From an uncultured Burkholderiales bacterium (GTDB lineage Bacteria; Pseudomonadota; Gammaproteobacteria; Burkholderiales; Burkholderiaceae_E): a stretch of DNA of 7,287 nt. The notes below the pieces were generated by a model. It did no database searches. It was not told the origin of the DNA and saw only the letters and a list, made by a program, of their open reading frames with translations. Position 1 is the first letter of the stretch, and each line of letters opens with the position of its first letter. Positions 1-5,806 of this stretch are shown in pieces. Location of the stretch: positions 1 to 7,287 of the forward strand of contig CAIXXI010000027.1 in NCBI GenBank assembly GCA_903923345.1. Reading direction: 5' to 3'. The position numbers and the translations under genes are program-made.

Positions 1-69
1 CGCGGCCGGATCATGGCGCTGGTCGAATACCTCGAAACCCTTCAACAGAAAAAAGGAGATGCTTCATGA
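1..69 (+). CDS. C-terminal fragment of an unidentified protein, coupled to the SDR gene
   Basis: An open frame runs from the first base to a TGA at 67-69 and encodes the last 22 residues of a protein whose start lies off the left edge. The tail reads roughly RGRIMALVEYLETL followed by a polar end, QQKKGDAS. The stop overlaps the ATG of the next gene in an ATGA arrangement, and the next gene's ribosome binding site lies inside this frame, so the two are very likely co-transcribed and translationally coupled. The pattern of a glycine turn, a hydrophobic strand and then an EY motif resembles the last strand of SnoaL/NTF2-like fold proteins, but 22 residues are too few for a real assignment. That the frame is coding is inferred from the overlap and ribosome-site layout; the family is a guess. 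Confidence 0.55.
   Translation, partial: RGRIMALVEYLETLQQKKGDAS
53..58 (+). promoter_or_regulatory. Ribosome binding site of the SDR gene
   Basis: AAGGAG lies 7 bases upstream of the ATG at 66-68. It is one of the best Shine-Dalgarno matches in the window and fixes the start of the SDR gene. It lies within the last codons of the upstream frame, as expected for coupled genes. Confidence 0.8.
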
Positions 70-884
70 AGCTTGAGCACAAAGTCATCGTCATCACCGG
101 TGCCGCCAGTGGCATCGGCAGCGCCCTGGCCACCCGCTTCGCCAGCGAGCGACCCGCCGGCCTGGTCCTGACCGACCTGCCCAGCCAGTCGGCCGGTCTG
201 GACGCCACCCGCAAGGCCATCAGTGTGATCGCCCCCGACCTGGCGGTGCTGATCCACCCGGGCGATGTCGGCAACGAAGCCCAGGTGCAGGCGCTGGTGG
301 CCGCCGCACAAGCGCGCTTTGGCCGAATCGATGTGTTCTGCTCCAACGCCGGCCTGATCCGCGACGGCGACGAACACACCCAGGATGCTGACTGGCAGTT
401 GAACTGGCAGGTGCATGTGATGGCCCACGTCTATGCGGCCCGGGCGGTGGTGCCGCAGATGCGGGCCCGCGGTGAGGGCTATCTGCTCAACACCGTCTCG
501 GCCGCCGGCCTGCTGACCTCGCTGCCCTCGGCCACCTATGCGGTCAGCAAGCATGCCGCGATCGGCCTGGCCGAGTGGCTGTCGGTGCAGCATGGCGAAG
601 CCGGTGTGCGGGTTTCGGTGCTGTGTCCGCAGGCGGTCGACACGCCGATGATCGCCGGGCGTGCCGGTTCTTCAGCGGCCAAAAACGACGGCGTGATCGC
701 CGCGGATGCCCTGGCGGATGTGGTGGTCGAGGGCATGGAGCGCGAAACCTTCCTGATCCTGCCGCATCCGCAGGTGCTGGAGTACTACCAGCGCAAGGCC
801 GGCGACTACGACCGGTGGCTGGGCGGCATGCGCCGCTTCGCCGCCAAGCTCGGTGTGCTGCCGCAACCGAACGCAGGCCGCTGA
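66..884 (+). CDS. Short-chain dehydrogenase/reductase (classical SDR family)
   Basis: This is a complete 272-residue NAD(P)-dependent oxidoreductase of the classical SDR family, presumably cytosolic; the substrate cannot be told from sequence. Visible motifs are the cofactor-binding TGAASGIG at residues 11-18, Asp37 at the end of the second strand (usually a sign of NAD(H) preference), the DV pair at 67-68, NAG at 94-96, catalytic Ser145, the YxxxK pair Tyr158/Lys162, and PQAVDTPM at 188-195 in place of the common PG motif. The length suits the family. The start is supported by a strong ribosome binding site and an ATGA overlap with the preceding frame. One oddity is that the position normally held by the fourth catalytic residue, Asn (vNvm), reads V-H-V-M, so His117 replaces it. 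The gene converges on tatC and is probably unrelated to the his-tat operon. The SDR family assignment is certain; the specific role is unknown. Confidence 0.93.
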   Translation: MKLEHKVIVITGAASGIGSALATRFASERPAGLVLTDLPSQSAGLDATRKAISVIAPDLAVLIHPGDVGNEAQVQALVAAAQARFGRIDVFCSNAGLIRDGDEHTQDADWQLNWQVHVMAHVYAARAVVPQMRARGEGYLLNTVSAAGLLTSLPSATYAVSKHAAIGLAEWLSVQHGEAGVRVSVLCPQAVDTPMIAGRAGSSAAKNDGVIAADALADVVVEGMERETFLILPHPQVLEYYQRKAGDYDRWLGGMRRFAAKLGVLPQPNAGR

Positions 885-899
885 AGCCCCCGCGGCTGC
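873..899. terminator. Weak hairpin at the SDR/tatC convergence
   Basis: An imperfect inverted repeat, GCAG(G)CCGC and GCGGCTGC with one bulged base and a 10-base loop, spans the SDR stop codon and the junction with tatC. It could sit at the 3' end of either convergent transcript. No T-run follows it on either strand, so it is not a canonical intrinsic terminator. A stem of this size can also arise by chance in GC-rich DNA. Confidence 0.2.
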
Positions 900-908
900 A
901 GCACCCGA

Positions 909-1715
909 TCAGGCGTTGCCGGAGCCGGTCCCTTCCGAGGGGGCGTCCGGCGCCTTGCTGTGTGCAGAAATGAACCCGGACAGCCAGATGCCCAGCTCAT
1001 AGAGCAGGCACAGCGGAATCGCCAGCATGAACTGCGACAGGACATCGGGCGGCGTGAGCACAGCTGCGACCACAAAGGCACCGACGATCACGTAACGACG
1101 GGCCTCGCGCAGCTGCTGCGTGGTGACCATGCCCAGCTTGACCAGCAGCATCTCGACCACTGGCACCTCGAAGGTCAGCCCGAATCCGAAGAAGATCGAC
1201 AGCGTGAAGTCCCAGTACTTCTGCAGATCCTGCAAGGTTTCGGCACCGGTCTGGGCAGAAAAGGAAATGAAGAACTTGTAAGCCGCAGGCAGGACGAAGT
1301 AATAGGCGAAGCTGATGCCCACCAGCATGAAGAACACGCTCGAGACGATCAGCGGCATCGCAAACCGCTTTTCGTGTTCGTACAGGCCCGGGGCCACAAA
1401 CGCCCAGGCCTGATAGAGCACCCAGGGCAGCGAGGCCAGCAGGGCGCTCAGAAAGGCGACCTTGGTCAGGGTGAAGAATGCACCCGCCTGGTCAGTGAAG
1501 ATCGGCCTGCTGCCTGCGGGCAGCGCCTGGTACAGCGGCTGCGACAGGAACTTCATGATGTCGGGGCTGAAGTAGAAGCACACACCGAACAGCAGCAGCA
1601 CCACCACCAGCGAGCGGATCATGCGATCGCGCAACTCGACCAGATGCGAGACGAAGCTTTCGTCCTGCGCCGGATCGGTGGCGGGTTTGTCGCGATTGAA
1701 GAGCTTGAATGCCAA
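909..1715 (-). CDS. tatC: Sec-independent protein translocase subunit TatC
   Basis: TatC is the multi-spanning inner-membrane core of the twin-arginine translocase. With TatB it recognises the twin-arginine signal peptide of folded substrates. The 268-residue product has the expected six hydrophobic segments (about 33-50, 84-108, 118-145, 170-190, 207-222 and 225-247). It carries the family's key residues: the N-terminal cytoplasmic SHLVELRDR at 23-31 (Glu27 and Arg29 match the signal-peptide-binding pair of E. coli), PGLYEHEKR at 109-117, FEVP at 182-185 with the membrane-buried Glu183, and TPPD at 221-224. The start is TTG at 1715-1713. No ATG or GTG occurs in frame between the tatB stop and the conserved SHLVELR, so TTG is the only reasonable choice, and the ribosome site in front of it is poor. 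The start is 23 bases after the tatB stop. The C-terminal tail after about residue 250 is short and polar. It is the last gene of the operon in view. Confidence 0.96.
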   Translation of the reverse strand: MAFKLFNRDKPATDPAQDESFVSHLVELRDRMIRSLVVVLLLFGVCFYFSPDIMKFLSQPLYQALPAGSRPIFTDQAGAFFTLTKVAFLSALLASLPWVLYQAWAFVAPGLYEHEKRFAMPLIVSSVFFMLVGISFAYYFVLPAAYKFFISFSAQTGAETLQDLQKYWDFTLSIFFGFGLTFEVPVVEMLLVKLGMVTTQQLREARRYVIVGAFVVAAVLTPPDVLSQFMLAIPLCLLYELGIWLSGFISAHSKAPDAPSEGTGSGNA

Positions 1716-1738
1716 GGAGACCGTGCCTGCAGCGAAGA

Positions 1739-2173
1739 TCAGCGGTGAAGGGGGCGACGAGGCCGCTTGATACCGAGCTCTTTTTCGCGCTCGATGCGGC
1801 GGTCCTTGATTTTCTCGCGCTGGCGGCGCGTCGTGTAGATCTTGTCCCAGTCGGTGACCGGTTGGGGTGCCGGCAAGGGTTCCGCTTCGACCGACTGCTT
1901 CAGATCGTCGAACTGGGACTGCGCGCCCGACACGGTGGCATCCACCGAAGACTGGATTTCGCGGGCGGCATCGGTCACCTGGGTCTTCAGGTTACGCAGC
2001 TCCGACAGCTCCATTTGCCGGTTGATGTCGGTCTTGACGTCATCGACATAGCGACGCATCTTGCCCATCCACTGGCCTGCCGTGCGGGAGACTTTGGGCA
2101 GGCGCTCGGGGCCGAGCACCACGAGGGCCACGACCGCCAGCACCACCATCTCGGAAAAGCCGATGTCGAACAT
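1739..2173 (-). CDS. tatB: Sec-independent protein translocase subunit TatB
   Basis: TatB partners TatC in the twin-arginine receptor complex at the inner membrane. The 144-residue product begins MFDIGFSE, closely matching E. coli TatB, with Glu8 in the membrane segment. It has one transmembrane helix (about 5-20), the hinge GPERLP at 21-26, and then an amphipathic helix and long polar helix (about 27-95). A very basic tail rich in Arg and Lys follows (about 113-144). These features separate it from TatA, which is shorter and has FGTKKL at the hinge. The ATG at 2173-2171 is the natural family start, but no Shine-Dalgarno sequence is visible in front of it; the 20 bases upstream are T-rich and then CGCGATC. 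It lies 90 bases after tatA, the longest gap in the operon, which contains two hairpins. Confidence 0.95.
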   Translation of the reverse strand: MFDIGFSEMVVLAVVALVVLGPERLPKVSRTAGQWMGKMRRYVDDVKTDINRQMELSELRNLKTQVTDAAREIQSSVDATVSGAQSQFDDLKQSVEAEPLPAPQPVTDWDKIYTTRRQREKIKDRRIEREKELGIKRPRRPLHR

Positions 2174-2192
2174 GATCGCGATTCAAACGAAA

Positions 2193-2213
2193 CGAGCGGC
2201 GTGTTGCCGCTCG
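2193..2213 (-). terminator. Terminator-like hairpin between tatA and tatB
   Basis: Read on the minus strand, CGAGCGGC, a 5-base loop AACAC, and GCCGCTCG form a perfect 8-bp GC-rich stem. It is followed directly by TTTCGTTT, six T in eight bases. This is the layout of a moderate intrinsic terminator, placed inside the operon. It ends about 20 bases before the tatB start. It could terminate part of the transcripts after tatA or protect a processed tatA 3' end. The stem is seen directly; the function is inferred. Confidence 0.5.
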
Positions 2214-2222
2214 CATCCGGAG

Positions 2223-2240
2223 GCGGCCTTCACAGGCCGC
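2223..2240 (-). repeat. First of two tandem hairpins downstream of tatA
   Basis: A perfect 7-bp inverted repeat, GCGGCCT and AGGCCGC with a 4-base loop, begins about 24 bases after the tatA stop. On the minus strand the stem can be extended by two further pairs across one bulged C. Its 5' arm, GAGCGGC at 2242-2236, is identical to the 5' arm of the next hairpin at 2212-2206. The arms can therefore also pair across the two hairpins. Confidence 0.55.
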
Positions 2241-2263
2241 TCAGTGTGACGGTGCGGACGGGA

Positions 2264-2470
2264 TCAGGACTTGCGCTGGGCGTCGACGTCGATGGTTTTG
2301 GCGGCTTGCGGGTCGGCGGCCTCGCCGGCTGCGCCGTCCTTGATGCCGTCCTTGAAACCCTTGACCGCGCCACCGAGGTCAGACCCCATGTTGCGAAGCT
2401 TTTTGGTGCCGAATACCAGCATGATGATCACGAGGACGATCAGCCAGTGCCAGATGCTCAATGAACCCAT
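2264..2470 (-). CDS. tatA: Sec-independent protein translocase subunit TatA
   Basis: TatA is the small, abundant subunit that assembles around the TatBC-substrate complex to let folded proteins cross the inner membrane. The 68-residue product begins MGSLSIWHWLIVL. It has one N-terminal membrane helix (about 6-20), the invariant FGTKKL hinge at 20-25, an amphipathic helix about 26-42 with conserved Phe39, and a short polar tail. The length and FGTKKL mark TatA/E rather than TatB. The ATG at 2470-2468 is preceded by GGGAG at 7 bases spacing, the best ribosome site among the three tat genes. The gene starts 16 bases after the HIT stop, so it belongs to the same operon as the his genes. Confidence 0.96.
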   Translation of the reverse strand: MGSLSIWHWLIVLVIIMLVFGTKKLRNMGSDLGGAVKGFKDGIKDGAAGEAADPQAAKTIDVDAQRKS

Positions 2471-2477
2471 AGCAGAA

Positions 2478-2482
2478 CTCCC
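2478..2482 (-). promoter_or_regulatory. Ribosome binding site of tatA
   Basis: GGGAG on the minus strand lies 7 bases before the tatA ATG, within the 15-base gap after the HIT gene. It contrasts with tatB and tatC, which have no comparable site. That agrees with TatA being needed in excess. Confidence 0.65.
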
Positions 2483-2485
2483 AGG

Positions 2486-2839
2486 TCAGGCTACCGGCAA
2501 ACCGATCCGAAGCGGCTCGGGACCACCCAACACATGAAGGTGCAGATGATACACCTCCTGTCGCCCAATCCGACCGGTGTTGATGACAGTCCGAAAACCA
2601 TCATCCAGACCCTGGCTGCGGGCCAGTTCGCCCGCCATGCCCAGCAGTTTGCCCAGCACCGCCTGATGCTTCAGGTCGGCGTCGTAAAGCGTCTCGACAT
2701 GCACCTTCGGGATGATCAGAAAATGCACGGGCGTGGCCGGATTGATGTCGTGAAAGGCGAGGATGTCGTCGTCTTCGTAGACTTTTCGGCTCGGAATCTC
2801 GCCGCGCACGATGCGGCAGAAAATGCAGTCTTGGCTCAC
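2486..2839 (-). CDS. hinT: HIT-family nucleotide hydrolase, HinT-like
   Basis: This is a histidine-triad protein, a family of small cytosolic dimers that hydrolyse purine nucleoside phosphoramidates and related adenylates. The 117-residue product has CIFC near the N-terminus (Cys5 and Cys8), the core FLIIPKVH, an NTG loop (Asn87 to Gly89) and the signature EVYHLHLHVLGG, with the triad His98, His100 and His102. I place the start at GTG 2839-2837, because AAGGAG lies 5 bases upstream and the product then begins M-S-Q-D-C-I-F-C like its relatives. A GTG six bases earlier overlaps that ribosome site and is unlikely to be used. Only 2 bases separate it from the hisE stop, so coupling is probable. 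Arg93 sits where relatives usually have Gly in the phosphate-binding loop. A HIT gene between his and tat genes is a recalled betaproteobacterial arrangement; why it is there is unknown. Confidence 0.93.
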   Translation of the reverse strand: MSQDCIFCRIVRGEIPSRKVYEDDDILAFHDINPATPVHFLIIPKVHVETLYDADLKHQAVLGKLLGMAGELARSQGLDDGFRTVINTGRIGRQEVYHLHLHVLGGPEPLRIGLPVA

Positions 2840-2841
2840 GA

Positions 2842-3180
2842 TCACTCCTTGGGCTGGGCGCGGGCGGCTTTTTCGTCGAGTCCGGAGAGCCCTTCGCGAC
2901 GGGCCAGCTCGGCCAGGACGTCGGCCGGGGTCAGATTGTAGTGCGCCAGCATCACCAGGGTGTGGAACCAGAGGTCGGCGGTTTCGGCCACGATCTTGGC
3001 GGCATCGCCGTCCTTGGCTGCCATCACAGTTTCAGTGGCTTCCTCGCCGATCTTTTTCAGGATGGCGTCCTCGCCCTTGCTGAACAGGCGGGCCACATAG
3101 GAGCGGTCGGGGTCTGAACCGCGCCGCGCGGCAATCGTGCGTGCGAGGCGAGACAGGAGGTCGTCGGGCAGCTCAGCCAT
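2842..3180 (-). CDS. hisE: Phosphoribosyl-ATP pyrophosphohydrolase (HisE)
   Basis: HisE removes pyrophosphate from phosphoribosyl-ATP to give phosphoribosyl-AMP, the second step of histidine biosynthesis, in the cytosol. The 112-residue product is an all-helical MazG-like protein. It shows SYVARLFSKG, KKIGEEATE with the metal-binding acidic cluster, AAKDGD, and E-x-ADLWFHTLVML. The enzyme is separate from HisI, unlike the fused enterobacterial form. The ATG at 3180-3178 is chosen because it begins MAELPDDLL and overlaps hisI by only 8 bases. A second ATG two codons upstream (3186) is nearly as good, and neither has a clear ribosome site, so translation probably depends on coupling to hisI. 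The gene ends in AAGGAGTGA, which also supplies the ribosome site of the HIT gene. Confidence 0.95.
   Translation of the reverse strand: MAELPDDLLSRLARTIAARRGSDPDRSYVARLFSKGEDAILKKIGEEATETVMAAKDGDAAKIVAETADLWFHTLVMLAHYNLTPADVLAELARREGLSGLDEKAARAQPKE
2845..2850 (-). promoter_or_regulatory. Ribosome binding site that decides the HIT gene start
   Basis: AAGGAG forms the last two sense codons of hisE. It is 5 bases before the GTG at 2839-2837, and it runs directly into the earlier GTG at 2845-2843 with no spacer. The spacing favours the later start. Confidence 0.7.
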
Positions 3181-3597
3181 GGGCATGGGGTGTTGTTGGG
3201 TCACGGTAGATGTCGCTCGGGTCGCGTACGACCGGGTCGACCGCAATCCAGTGTCCATCCTGCAGTCGGCTGAAGAAACAGGACTCGCGGCCGGTGTGAC
3301 AGGCGATCCCGCCCGCCTGCTCGACCATCAGCACGATGGCATCGCCGTCGCAGTCCAGACGGATTTCGCGCACCGCCTGGACATGTCCGGACTCCTCGCC
3401 CTTGCGCCACAAGCGTTGTCTTGATCGCGACCAGTAGGTGGCCTGCAGGGTCGACGCGGTCAGGGCCAGCGACTCCCGGTTCATCCAGGCGACCATCAGG
3501 ACCCGATGCGTGACCGCGTCCTGCGCGATCGCGGCCACCAGACCGGCCGAGTCCCACTTGACTGCATCGAGCCAGTCGGGTGCTGCGACAAGGCTCG

Positions 3598-3601
<4 letters not shown>
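3173..3601 (-). CDS. hisI: Phosphoribosyl-AMP cyclohydrolase (HisI)
   Basis: HisI opens the adenine ring of phosphoribosyl-AMP to give ProFAR, the third step of histidine synthesis; it is a metal-dependent cytosolic dimer. The 142-residue product carries the family signatures VLMVAWMN (35-41), YWSRSRQRLWRKGEESGH (56-73), the metal site DCDGD at 83-87 (Asp83, Asp85, Asp87 and Cys84), and the CHTGRESCFF segment with Cys101 and Cys108 completing the zinc site. All expected ligands are present. The start is GTG at 3601-3599, sharing four bases (GTGA) with the hisF stop, with GAGG 5 bases upstream. Downstream it overlaps hisE by 8 bases. It is the stand-alone form rather than a HisI-HisE fusion. 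Confidence 0.96.
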
Positions 3602-4358
<757 letters not shown>

Positions 4359-4359
<1 letters not shown>

Positions 4360-5105
4360 CAGGACTCGCCGCCGAGTTCGTCGGAGCGGGCCTGAGCTGC
4401 AGAGAAATCGAGCGAGCCGTCGTAGATGGCGCGACCGACGATGGCCGCTTCGATGCCCTCGTGTTCGACCTCGCACAGCCGGTCGATGTCTTCGAGGCTG
4501 GTGACGCCACCCGAGGCAATCACCGGGACGGACAGGCCGCGCGCCAGCCGCACGGTGGCCTCGATGTTCACCCCGGCCAGCATGCCGTCGCGGCCGATAT
4601 CGGTGTAGATGATCGCCTCGACACCATAGCCCTCGAATTTGCGGCCGAGGTCGAGCACATCATGGCCGGTCAGTTTGCTCCAGCCATCGGTGGCGACCTT
4701 GCCGTCACGGGCATCCAGACCGACGATCACCTGCCCGGGAAAGGCGCCGCAGGCATCGTGCAGCAAGCCGGGGTTCTTGACTGCGGCGGTACCGATGATC
4801 ACGTAGGCGATGCCGCTGTCGAGGTAGCGCTCGATGGTGTCCAGGTCGCGGATGCCTCCGCCGATCTGCACCGGGATCTGCGCACCCACCTCGTTGACGA
4901 TGGCCTTGATGGCCGCTTCGTTGCGCGGTTTGCCGGCAAATGCACCGTTGAGGTCGACCAGGTGCAGCCTGCGCGCGCCGAGGTCCAGCCACTTTCGGGC
5001 CATGGCCGCCGGGTCTTCGGAGAACACGGTGGCTTCGTTCATGTCGCCCTGACGCAGGCGGACGCAGTGGCCATCTTTGAGATCGATGGCAGGGATCAGC
5101 AGCAT
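4359..5105 (-). CDS. hisA: ProFAR isomerase HisA
   Basis: HisA is the TIM-barrel isomerase that converts ProFAR to PRFAR, the substrate of HisHF. The 248-residue product begins MLLIPAIDLKDG with catalytic Asp8. It shows RLRQGD at 16-21, QIGGGIR at 80-86 and ASGGV at 197-201 as phosphate-binding loops, GLDARDG with Asp131 as the second acid residue, and TDIGRDG at 168-174. The length and motifs match the family and it is clearly distinct from HisF. The ATG at 5105-5103 is the family start, but the preceding 20 bases hold no recognisable ribosome site. The 58-base gap to hisH is the largest between his genes in view and shows no hairpin or other clear element. The stop shares its last base with the hisF start. 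Confidence 0.97.
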
Positions 5106-5163
5106 GGCGCGGACCGGAGGCGGGCTCTAAAAGCGGGTTGGAGGCACGGCAGGGCCTGAAGGA

Positions 5164-5802
5164 TCAGGGCTGCCAATCGACGAAATTCTGATAAACGCGC
5201 AGCCCGGTGGCGGCGCTTTTCTCAGGATGAAACTGGGTTGCAAAAATATTATCCCGCGCGACCGCGCAGGTAAAGCGAAGACCGTAGTCGGTGCTGCCCA
5301 CGGTCAAGGCCGGATCAGCCGGCACCGCATGAAAACTGTGCACGAAATAGAAGTAGGCGCCATCGGGCACACCGGCCCACATCGGATGCGCCCGATCCTG
5401 ATGGACGCGGTTCCAGCCCATGTGCGGCACCTTCAGGCGCGAGCCGTCAGGTGCATGCATCGACTCGGCCGCAAAGCGGACGACCCGCCCGGGCAGCAGC
5501 CCCAGGCCCTTGCAATCGCCTTCTTCGCTGTGCTCGAACAGCATCTGCTCGCCCACACACACACCGAACAGCGGCTTGCTGCGCGCAGCCTCGACCACCA
5601 CCTCGCGCAGTCCGGAGGCATCGAGGTGGCGCATGCAATCAGGCATTGCACCCTGGCCGGGCAGCACCAGACGGTCGGCGCTGCGCACCTGTTGCACGTC
5701 ACCCGAAATCCGAACTGTGGCCTTGGGCGCCACATGCTCGAGCGCCTTGGCCACCGAGCGCAGGTTGCCCATGCCGTAATCGACCACGACGATCGTCGTC
5801 AT
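5164..5802 (-). CDS. hisH: Imidazole glycerol phosphate synthase, glutaminase subunit HisH
   Basis: HisH is the class I glutamine amidotransferase subunit that hydrolyses glutamine and passes ammonia to HisF. The 212-residue product begins with the strand IVVVDYGMGNLRS. It has the oxyanion loop LPGQGAM (47-53), the nucleophile elbow FGVCVGEQ with Cys82, and FHPEKS with His192 and Glu194, so the Cys-His-Glu triad is complete. The GVCVGEQ form differs from the enterobacterial G-I-C-L-G-M-Q, which I recall as usual for betaproteobacteria. The ATG at 5802-5800 lies 4 bases after the hisB stop, with AGGG upstream. No marC-like gene is inserted between hisB and hisH, unlike some Burkholderiales. 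The codons for DNIF near residues 184-187 are AT-rich, unlike the rest of the gene. Confidence 0.97.
   Translation of the reverse strand: MTTIVVVDYGMGNLRSVAKALEHVAPKATVRISGDVQQVRSADRLVLPGQGAMPDCMRHLDASGLREVVVEAARSKPLFGVCVGEQMLFEHSEEGDCKGLGLLPGRVVRFAAESMHAPDGSRLKVPHMGWNRVHQDRAHPMWAGVPDGAYFYFVHSFHAVPADPALTVGSTDYGLRFTCAVARDNIFATQFHPEKSAATGLRVYQNFVDWQP
5246..5274 (-). promoter_or_regulatory. Possible internal promoter within hisH
   Basis: An AT-rich island in otherwise GC-rich DNA reads GATAATATTTTTGC on the minus strand. GATAAT (5253-5248) matches five of six bases of the sigma-70 -10 consensus, but TTTACC (5274-5269) is only 15 bases upstream. TAATAT (5251-5246) gives a 17-base spacer with a weaker match. 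A start near 5240 would serve hisA and the genes after it. This is pattern evidence only. Confidence 0.22.
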
Positions 5803-5806
5803 CGCA

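Noticed and set aside
42..593. A 183-codon minus-strand frame opposite the SDR.
   Set aside because: It is low-complexity in Gly, His, Gln and Asp, has no domain, and lies wholly over a convincing SDR gene with a strong ribosome site.
960..2464. Two long plus-strand open frames (262 and 251 codons) opposite tatC and tatA/tatB.
   Set aside because: They are antisense shadows in GC-rich DNA. Their translations are rich in His, Gln, Arg and Asp with no recognisable motif, and the minus-strand frames encode unmistakable Tat proteins.
2840..2845. The earlier GTG start of the HIT gene.
   Set aside because: It overlaps the AAGGAG ribosome site with no spacer, while the GTG at 2839 has 5-base spacing and gives the usual N-terminus.
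3181..3258. An N-terminal extension of hisE that would add 26 residues.
   Set aside because: It lies inside hisI in another frame and does not resemble HisE. The start at 3180 gives the normal length.
4360..4476. An N-terminal extension of hisF that would add 39 residues.
   Set aside because: The extra residues are Arg-rich and unlike the family, and they overlap the end of hisA. The ATG at 4359 gives the canonical MLTRRIIPCLDV start.
5106..5163. The 58-base gap between hisH and hisA as a possible attenuator or small gene.
   Set aside because: I found no stem longer than about 3-4 bp and no open frame with a start. Only a loose direct repetition of GGAGGC and GCGGG is visible.
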